Shown here in pieces: positions 58,529 through 64,000 of a stretch of DNA of 64,000 bases (position 1 is the stretch's first letter; each line of letters begins with the position of its first letter). Below the pieces are notes generated by a model. That model saw only the letters and a program-made list of their open reading frames with translations, made no database searches and was not told the origin of the DNA. Position numbers and translations under genes: made by a program. The DNA comes from Desulfacinum sp. (lineage in GTDB: Bacteria; Desulfobacterota; Syntrophobacteria; Syntrophobacterales; DSM-9756), in assembly GCA_014359885.1 (NCBI GenBank), contig JACIYN010000011.1, positions 51,540-115,539 on the forward strand, given 5' to 3'.

Positions 58529-59464
58529 TCAGGCAGGGGAAGCCCGGTGCGGGTTCCGCTGTTCCAGGGCGCTCAAGAGCGCATAAAGCGTTTCCATGCG
58601 CGGAACGGACACTCCCAGGTTCCGGGCGATGCGTACGGCGTTTCCCAGGATGGCCTCCACCTCCATGGGCCGGCCCGCCTCGTAGTCCAAGAGCATGCTG
58701 GTCTTGTAGGGGGTCATCTTTCGGGTGTCGGAAATCATGCGATCCACCACGTCGTCGGGAAGCCCTCGGCCCGCCGCCGACGCCACCGCGCAGACTTCTT
58801 CCATCACCGCCCGCACCAGCCGGGTCATCTCCTCGCTTTCCAACATCTCCCGGGTGCTGGCCCCGCCGGACAGGACCGAGATGGGATTGAAGGGGGCGTT
58901 CCACACCAGCTTCTGCCAGCGGGCCCGCACCACGTCGGAACTCACCTCGCAGGGCACCCCCGCCTTGCGGAAAAGATCCGCCAGGGCTTCGGCCGTCTCC
59001 GACCGCCCTTCGGGATACCGTCCGATCACGATGCGGCCGTAGTCCTGGTGGCACACCCGGCCCGGGCCGGTGCGGCTCACGCAGATGAAGGCGAGGCCGC
59101 TGATGATCTCGTTTTCAGGAAAGGCCTCCGCGATGGGCCGCTCGATGTCCACTCCGTTCTGGATGAGAAGGATGGCCGTGCCGGGACCCACCGCCGGGCG
59201 GATGAGATCCGCCACGGGAATCTCGGGAAGAACCTTGAGGCCCACCAGCACCACGTCCGGAGGCGTCTTCACCTGCGAAACCGACTGCAGCACCGCATGG
59301 GGCCGAAAGACGAAATCGCCGGCCGGGCTTTCCACCGCGATGCCGCGATCCGTCACCGCACCGTAATCGCTCCGGGCCACCACCGAAACCCGCGCCCCGG
59401 CCTGGGCCAGACGGCCGCCGTAGTAGCCGCCGATGGCCCCGGCGCCCACCACCAGAATGTCCAT
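58529..59464 (-). CDS. 2-dehydropantoate 2-reductase (ketopantoate reductase) family
   Basis: A 311-residue NADPH-dependent enzyme. The N-terminal dinucleotide motif is GAGAIGGYYGGRLA. The substrate-domain lysine is in ARWQKLVWNAPFNPISVLSGG, followed by the conserved Asn and a later EVEAILGNAVRIA motif. It would reduce ketopantoate to pantoate for CoA synthesis; family members also reduce related 2-keto acids. It lies after the ligase/Liv genes on the same strand, separated by 226 bp of repeats. Confidence 0.88.
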   Translation of the reverse strand: MDILVVGAGAIGGYYGGRLAQAGARVSVVARSDYGAVTDRGIAVESPAGDFVFRPHAVLQSVSQVKTPPDVVLVGLKVLPEIPVADLIRPAVGPGTAILLIQNGVDIERPIAEAFPENEIISGLAFICVSRTGPGRVCHQDYGRIVIGRYPEGRSETAEALADLFRKAGVPCEVSSDVVRARWQKLVWNAPFNPISVLSGGASTREMLESEEMTRLVRAVMEEVCAVASAAGRGLPDDVVDRMISDTRKMTPYKTSMLLDYEAGRPMEVEAILGNAVRIARNLGVSVPRMETLYALLSALEQRNPHRASPA

Positions 59465-59706
59465 AGCCTCCCCTTTCTATTTCACCGCAAAGACACAGAG
59501 GACGCAGACCGGGCCTCGGATCGGGGCGGCGTTTCAGCGCCCCGATCCGAAAAGCTCCCTCTCTGCGCCTCTGCGGCAAGATTTTCCATATCCCCCGCGC
59601 CACCCCTCACCCCTCACCCCTCACGCCTCACGCCTCACGCCTAACGCCTCACGCCTAACGCCTCACGCCTAACGACTCACGACTCACGACTCACGACTCA
59701 CGATTC
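59465..59706. repeat. Heptamer array at the paaK 3' end plus an inverted repeat
   Basis: From about 59612 to 59706 are 7-nt units ACGCCTC/ACGCCTA then ACGACTC; read on the minus strand they carry CGTGA in the sense of paaK, and the first units encode the last codons and stop (VNRES then TGA). At 59481-59505 and 59560-59580 the sequences CCGCAAAGACACAGAGG and CTCTGCGCCTCTGCGG form a weak inverted pair enclosing a GATCGGGGC palindrome. Confidence 0.8.
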
Positions 59707-60965
59707 ACGCCAGGCCCCTCCAACAGGCGCACCTCCACGGGCACACCGAACTCCTGGCGAAGTTCGAAGGCGGCCGTCCTCACGATCCGCTCCAGCTCCT
59801 TGATCTCGTCGGAAAAGAGCCGCTCGTCCACACCCAGCCGGACTTCCAGGCCCCTGTACGTGCCCCGCTCCACCACGCCCACGCGGACGACGGACGGTTC
59901 ATAGCCCAGGGTCTCCTTCAGGCGCAAGACCACCTGGTGTTTCTGGATCTTCACCCCCTGGAGCACCATGAGGTCGTCGATCCTTCCGGGCAGCCATTCC
60001 AGCCGCATCAAGGTCCGGCCGCACGGGCAGGGATCGGGCACCACCCGCACCCGGTCCCCCGTGCGGAAGCGGATGAGCGGGAACGCCTGGGTGGTGAGGC
60101 TCGTCAGCACCAGCTCGCCCGGCTCCCCGTCCCCCACCGGCTTCCGGGTGTCCGGATCCAGGACCTCCGCCAGGAAATGGTCTTCCGCCACGTGCAGCCC
60201 GTGGTGCTCCCCGCATTCGAAGGCCATGGCCGGCCCCGGAATCTCGCTCAGGCCGTAGTGGACCCAGGTGGTCACGTGGAGCCGCTCCTCGAGGAAACGG
60301 CGCCGGGCTTCGTCGGCCGGTTCCCCCACCAGCACGAGGGTCTTCAGGGCCAGTTGGGTGGGGTTGATCCCGGCCGCGAAGAGGCTTTCTTCCATCTGCG
60401 CGGCGGAGCTGGGCGTGGTGATGAGTACGGACGTCTTGTAGTCGCGCAGCACCATGATCTGCTTGGCCAGGTGCAGCGCGTTCAGCGGGATGACGCTGGG
60501 CTGGAGGGCTTCCGCACCGTCCTTGTAGTCCCGGCCCCAGTTGGCCAGCCCGGGGTGGAGAACGATCTGGACGATGTCGTCGGCCGTGACCCCGGCGGCC
60601 CGGAGCGCCCGGGCCGTCAGGTCTCGCCAGACGCGGAGGTCCCGGAGGGTGTAGCCGCTCACGGTGGGATTTCCCGCCGTTCCCGGAGCCGTGTGGATCC
60701 GCACGATGTCCCGAAGGGGAACGGCGAAGAGGCCGTAGGGGTAGTGTTCACTGAAGTGGCGCCGCTCGGTGAAGGGCAGCTTGGCCAGGTCCTCCAGGCT
60801 CGTGATGTCCTGGGGAGACACCCCCGCTTCCAGGAACCGGTTTCGGTAAAAGGGCACGTTCTTGAAGGCGCGATTGCACGACACCTGCACCTGTTCCAGC
60901 TGCATCTGCCGCCGATCCGCCGGGTCCAGATATTCGCCGTTGCCGTTTCCGGCACCACCCATCAT
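59691..60965 (-). CDS. Phenylacetate-CoA ligase family AMP-forming enzyme
   Basis: A 424-residue enzyme activating an aryl or related acid to its CoA thioester. CNRAFKNVPFYRNRF and HTAPGTAGNPTVSGYT are family motifs, the second being the P-loop; usual members have TSGTTGKPT, so this P-loop is atypical. YGLSEIPGPAMAFEC, LIRFRTGDRVRVVPDPCPCGR and GRIDDLMVLQGVKI are the A4-A8 regions. The start overlaps the livF stop (ATGA). By context it may convert an acid imported by the Liv-type transporter. The C-terminal five residues come from the repeat array. Confidence 0.87.
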   Translation of the reverse strand: MMGGAGNGNGEYLDPADRRQMQLEQVQVSCNRAFKNVPFYRNRFLEAGVSPQDITSLEDLAKLPFTERRHFSEHYPYGLFAVPLRDIVRIHTAPGTAGNPTVSGYTLRDLRVWRDLTARALRAAGVTADDIVQIVLHPGLANWGRDYKDGAEALQPSVIPLNALHLAKQIMVLRDYKTSVLITTPSSAAQMEESLFAAGINPTQLALKTLVLVGEPADEARRRFLEERLHVTTWVHYGLSEIPGPAMAFECGEHHGLHVAEDHFLAEVLDPDTRKPVGDGEPGELVLTSLTTQAFPLIRFRTGDRVRVVPDPCPCGRTLMRLEWLPGRIDDLMVLQGVKIQKHQVVLRLKETLGYEPSVVRVGVVERGTYRGLEVRLGVDERLFSDEIKELERIVRTAAFELRQEFGVPVEVRLLEGPGVNRES

Positions 60966-61708
60966 CAGGCCCTCCCTTCCACGAATTCCTTGTAATCCCG
61001 GCCCAGGTAGGCCCGCTTCACTTCCTGGTCCTCCAGAAGGTCCCGGGCGCGGCCCTGGAGCACCATGCGGCCCGTTTCCAGCACATAGCCGCGGTCGGCC
61101 AGGGACAGGGCTCCCTGGGCGTTTTGCTCCACCAGGAGAAACGTGAGGCCCTCATGGCGGAGTCTTGCGATGATCTGGAAGATCTTTTCCACCAGAAGGG
61201 GAGCGAGCCCCGTGGTGGGTTCGTCCAGCAGGAGCAGCCTGGGGCGGGTCATGAGGGCCCGGCCGATGGCGAGCATCTGCTGTTCGCCGCCGGACAGGGT
61301 GCCGGCCGGCTGGTTCCGCCGTTCCGCCAGGATGGGAAAGAGTTGGTAGACCCTTTGGAGCTCCTCTTCCACGCCCTGCTTGTCGCCGCGCCGCAGCCGA
61401 AGATAGGCCCCCAGGCGCAGGTTGTCCACGACGCTCATGGGCGGAAAGATCCATCTCCCCTCGGGAACCAGGCCCACCCCCATGGCCACAATCTCCGGAG
61501 GCTTTTTCCCCGAAAGCTCCCGGCCCTCAAAGAGGATCTCGCCGGTCCAGTGGGGAAGCAGGCCGCTCACGGCCTTGAGCAGCGTGCTCTTGCCCGCGCC
61601 GTTGGCCCCCACCAGCGCCACCACCTCGCCCGGGCGCACCGAGAGGCTCACCCCGTGCAGCACCTCTATGCGGCCGTAGCCGCCTCGAAGATTTCTAATG
61701 GTCAGCAT
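60965..61708 (-). CDS. Branched-chain amino acid type ABC transporter ATPase LivF
   Basis: A 247-residue ATPase. Walker A is GANGAGKST, Q-loop MGVGLVPEGRWIFPPM, signature TLSGGEQQMLAIGRAL and Walker B LLLLDEPTTGLAPLL, the last being the LivF-type end. It pairs with LivG and LivM upstream. It overlaps livG by 7 bp. Substrates of this family include amino acids, urea and aromatic acids; the ligase next door makes an aromatic or keto acid plausible here. Confidence 0.93.
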   Translation of the reverse strand: MLTIRNLRGGYGRIEVLHGVSLSVRPGEVVALVGANGAGKSTLLKAVSGLLPHWTGEILFEGRELSGKKPPEIVAMGVGLVPEGRWIFPPMSVVDNLRLGAYLRLRRGDKQGVEEELQRVYQLFPILAERRNQPAGTLSGGEQQMLAIGRALMTRPRLLLLDEPTTGLAPLLVEKIFQIIARLRHEGLTFLLVEQNAQGALSLADRGYVLETGRMVLQGRARDLLEDQEVKRAYLGRDYKEFVEGRA

Positions 61709-62460
61709 TTTTTTCTGCCCAGATAGGCCTCCATGACCGCCTCGTCCGACTGGATTTCCCGCGGAGTCCCTTCGGCCAGCTTGCGTCCCCGGTCCAGGAC
61801 CACGATCCGGTCGGAAATGTCCATGGTGAGGTTCATGTCGTGCTCCACCAGCACCACGGTGATTCCGCGGGACCGAATCTGCTGGATGAGGTCGGCCAGG
61901 GCGGCCGTTTCCACGGCGTTCAGCCCCGCGGCGGGCTCGTCCAGGAGGAGCAGGCGGGGTTCCGAAGCCAGGGCCCGCGCGATCTCCACCAGTCGCTGCC
62001 ATCCGAAAGGCAGATCGCCGCTCATCTTGTGGGCGGCCTCTTCCAGGCCCACAAAGCGCAGGAGATCCATGGCGGCTTCCCGGGCCCGGCGTTCTTCGCG
62101 GCCCACCCAGGGCCAGCGCACCATGGCCCCCACCAGTCCGCACCGGGTGCGCACGTGGCGGCCCACCAGCACGTTTTCCAGAACCGTCATGCTGGGAAAG
62201 AGCTCCACGTTCTGGAAGGTCCGGGCGATGCCCCGCGCCACCAGTTCATGCATGGGGCGGCCGTGGATCCCGGCGCCGTCCAGGACGATCCGGCCTTCGT
62301 CCGGGGCATAGACGCCCGTGATCACATTGAAAAGCGTGGTCTTTCCCGCGCCGTTGGGACCGATGACGGCCTGGATGTGCCCCTCCCGCACCTGGAAGTG
62401 CACACGGTAGAGGGCCTGCACCCCGCCGAAGGCCTTGGATACGTTCTCGATGTTTAGCAT
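61702..62460 (-). CDS. Branched-chain amino acid type ABC transporter ATPase LivG
   Basis: A 252-residue ATPase. Walker A is GPNGAGKTT, followed by GIARTFQNVELFPSMTVLEN, signature MSGDLPFGWQRLVEIARAL (the ABC signature is modified to LPFGWQ) and Walker B LLLLDEPAAGLNAVE, the long insert helix typical of LivG. The ATG at 62460 was chosen; an ATG at 62475 is possible, and the frame beyond is read-through of the array at 62478. No clear Shine-Dalgarno is seen, so translation may depend on upstream coupling, which the 281-bp repeat gap prevents. Confidence 0.92.
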   Translation of the reverse strand: MLNIENVSKAFGGVQALYRVHFQVREGHIQAVIGPNGAGKTTLFNVITGVYAPDEGRIVLDGAGIHGRPMHELVARGIARTFQNVELFPSMTVLENVLVGRHVRTRCGLVGAMVRWPWVGREERRAREAAMDLLRFVGLEEAAHKMSGDLPFGWQRLVEIARALASEPRLLLLDEPAAGLNAVETAALADLIQQIRSRGITVVLVEHDMNLTMDISDRIVVLDRGRKLAEGTPREIQSDEAVMEAYLGRKKC

Positions 62461-62477
62461 CGTCCGGTGTGACATCC

Positions 62478-62567
62478 GTAATCCGTAAGTCGTAAGTCGT
62501 AAGTCGTAAGTCGTGAGTCGTGAGTCGTGAGTCGTGAGTCGTGAGTCGTGAGTCGTCAATCTCAGTT
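62478..62567. repeat. Heptamer array GTCGTAA/GTCGTGA upstream of livG
   Basis: About twelve units of 7 nt on the plus strand, first GTCGTAA and then GTCGTGA, with the CGTGA core opposed in direction to the array at 62694. It begins just upstream of the livG start. Confidence 0.9.
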
Positions 62568-62693
62568 GTGAGTCGTCTCCCCCCTTTTTCAAAGGGGGGT
62601 CGGGGGGGATTGCCCGCAGCAGCCTCGCCCCCTATCCCTTATCCCCTATCTCCTATCCCATACCCCATACCCCACGTACCACCCCACACCCCC

Positions 62694-62770
62694 CACGCCT
62701 TACGCCTCACGCCTTACGCCTCACGCCTTACGCCTCACGCCTCACGCCTTACGCCTCACGCGCCTCACGC
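62694..62770. repeat. Heptamer array at the livM 3' end
   Basis: Units ACGCCTC/ACGCCTT on the plus strand, giving GGCGTGA/GGCGTAA in the sense of livM. The array encodes the last residues of LivM (VRRVRRKA) and its stop codon. Together with 62478-62567 it flanks about 126 bp of unremarkable sequence. Confidence 0.9.
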
Positions 62771-63698
62771 GCTCCACCGCATCCAGCATCCCCCGGGTGA
62801 GGCCCCGAGGCAGGAAGATCATGACCACCATGAGCACCAGGCCGTAGACGGTCATTTCGTAATCGGAAAAGATGTGGAGCCATTCGGGCAGCATGGTGAT
62901 GACGGATGCGCCGAAAAGGGATCCCCAGATGCTCGCCATGCCGCCGATGACCACCATGGTGACCATGCGGATGGACATGAGGAAGTCGAAGGAGCTGGGG
63001 CTGATGAATCCCACCAGGTGGGCGTAAAGGAATCCGGCCAGAGCCGCCAGGACCGCGCTGAAGGAAAAGATGACCGCCTTGAGGCGGCCCGTGTCGATGC
63101 CGCACGCGGCGGCGGCCCCCTGGCTGTCGCCCAGGGCGCGGAGCGCCCGGCCGATGCGCGAGTCCACCAGGCGGCTGCCCAGAAAGAAGGCCGTCAGTAC
63201 GGTCACCCAGACCAGGATCATGCCGCTTCGCCCCAGGCTCAGGACCGTCCCGCCCACCTGAAGCGGCGGAATCCCCACCATGCCCGACGCACCGCCCGTC
63301 ATGGAATCCCATTCCCGAAAGATCACATGGGCGATGATCCCCAGCCCCAGGGTCCCCATGGCCAGGTAGTACCCGGACAGTTTCAGGGTGGGGCGGCCGA
63401 TGACGTAGGCCAGCCACCCGGCGGCGGCCAGCACCACGGGAAAGGCCGCCCAGGGCGAACAGCCGTAATGGGTGGTGAGGATGCCGGTGCCATAGGCCCC
63501 CAGGCCGTAGAAGGCCGCGTGGCCGAGGGAGATCTGGCCCGCATAGCCCATGAGCATGTTGAGGCCCAGGGCCAGCAGGGTGTGGATGCCGATGATGGTG
63601 AGCAGTTGCTGGTGGTAGGCGTTGGAGACGGTCACGGAGGCCACGGCGATGACGCCCGCGAACGCCGCCGTGGCCCAAAGCCTGTTCTTGCCGGTCAC
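62742..63698 (-). CDS. Branched-chain amino acid type ABC transporter permease LivM
   Basis: A 318-residue permease with about nine membrane segments. Family motifs are LNMLMGYAGQISLGHAAFYGLGAY, FSAVLAALAGFLYAHLVGFISP and MVVIGGMASIWGSLFGASVI. The C-terminus runs into the heptamer array. The companion permease LivH and the binding protein LivJ would be expected upstream, beyond the right edge of the window. Confidence 0.93.
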   Translation of the reverse strand: MTGKNRLWATAAFAGVIAVASVTVSNAYHQQLLTIIGIHTLLALGLNMLMGYAGQISLGHAAFYGLGAYGTGILTTHYGCSPWAAFPVVLAAAGWLAYVIGRPTLKLSGYYLAMGTLGLGIIAHVIFREWDSMTGGASGMVGIPPLQVGGTVLSLGRSGMILVWVTVLTAFFLGSRLVDSRIGRALRALGDSQGAAAACGIDTGRLKAVIFSFSAVLAALAGFLYAHLVGFISPSSFDFLMSIRMVTMVVIGGMASIWGSLFGASVITMLPEWLHIFSDYEMTVYGLVLMVVMIFLPRGLTRGMLDAVERVRRVRRKA

Positions 63699-64000
63699 GG
63701 ATCCTCCCCTGGTGTCCGTCTGAACGGAACGTTGCGCTCACACGGGAACCCTCCCGGTGACCCGTCCCGTGAAAGCCCCCCTTCCTCCACTCCGCGCACA
63801 AACGGGATGCTTCCAAAGGGTTGGTCTATCTTAGCGCGCTTGGCGGGCGGGGATAAACCCCGCCCCTCCCCCAAAAACCAAATTGTCCATTTGGAGCCGC
63901 GCCGGATGCCCGCCCGTCGGAAACGCCCAACGAGAAAGGAACCTCCCTTTTTGCCATGCGCCGTGGCCCGCACACCTCGGCGAGGGGGTTGTTCGTAAAT
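63699..64000. other. Right-edge region with one REP palindrome
   Basis: GGCGGGCGGGG-ATAAA-CCCCGCCC at 63844-63870 belongs to the GGGCGGGC REP family. No gene is supported; the open frame over it on the minus strand reads through the palindrome and lacks any family feature. Confidence 0.6.

Noticed and set aside
57054..59464. Selenoprotein with in-frame TGA near selC
   Set aside because: The DUF362 and PanE frames are full length and end normally; I saw no conserved coding continuation past their stops.
62461..62592. N-terminal extension of LivG
   Set aside because: Encoded by the GTCGTRA array (repeating RLTTHDS); family similarity begins at MLNIENV.
63695..63973. Minus-strand frame at the right edge
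   Set aside because: Reads through a REP palindrome, has no family feature, and its end overlaps the livM start.

Overview
The window looks like a chromosomal segment of a GC-rich, Gram-negative bacterium with an outer membrane. It encodes a type II secretion system, TolC, a TonB-dependent receptor and an ABC-exported surface glycan. A selenocysteine tRNA (selC), a DUF362 ferredoxin protein, a phenylacetate-CoA ligase beside a branched-chain amino acid type transporter, and very abundant REP-like palindromes suggest an anaerobe of the Desulfobacterota (Syntrophobacteria-like). That placement is an inference from gene content; there is no rRNA or marker phylogeny here.

Layout. (1) 1-3480: a pyrimidine heptamer array, then a duplicated module of a repeat-rich coiled-coil membrane protein gene (two copies) with REP-associated tyrosine transposase sequence (one intact, one truncated at both ends). 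(2) About 3500-12330: an accessory island on the minus strand, apparently somewhat less GC-rich than its surroundings. It holds two unrecognised proteins, a GT4 glycosyltransferase, two methyltransferases, a small P-loop protein, and an inserted plus-strand phage recombination-type block at 9261-11314. (3) 12393-15815: a 1140-residue DUF4214/RTX surface protein, a probable type I secretion substrate. (4) 16631-22894: a three-domain glycosyltransferase, a DUF4214/coiled-coil/methyltransferase protein and GDP-mannose 4,6-dehydratase. (5) 23146-32493: a long minus-strand run of TolC, Wzm, a small membrane protein, Wzt, a periplasmic sensor-like protein, a histidine kinase, a sigma-54 response regulator and a TonB-dependent receptor. 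(6) 32840-38555, divergent: a type I secretion operon with two different PrtD-like ABC subunits, two small accessory proteins and HlyD. A near-symmetrical sigma-54 type promoter lies between regions 5 and 6. (7) 39201-49655: type II secretion genes gspE-F-H-I-J-K-L-M-D-C without gspG. (8) 49910-53380: an Elp3-type radical SAM protein, RNase III, an AbiEii-like nucleotidyltransferase pair and GmhB phosphatase. (9) 54144-58450: PEP carboxykinase, a DUF1614 membrane protein, a DUF362 ferredoxin protein and selC. (10) 58529-63698: PanE, phenylacetate-CoA ligase and LivF/LivG/LivM.

How the parts fit. Gmd, the multidomain glycosyltransferase, a WbdD-like methyltransferase and Wzm/Wzt with a C-terminal sugar-binding domain form a plausible ABC-dependent O-polysaccharide pathway with methyl capping. 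The RTX protein, the two ABC subunits, HlyD and TolC form a plausible type I secretion route. The embedded two-component system, whose regulator keeps its GAFTGA loop, is a candidate activator of the sigma-54 promoter.

Repeats are the most unusual layer. Short tandem arrays sharing the core CGTGA/TCACG abut, and in part encode, the 3' ends of several genes. A family of 170-240 bp elements with inverted ends carries pairs of GTAG-type REP palindromes.
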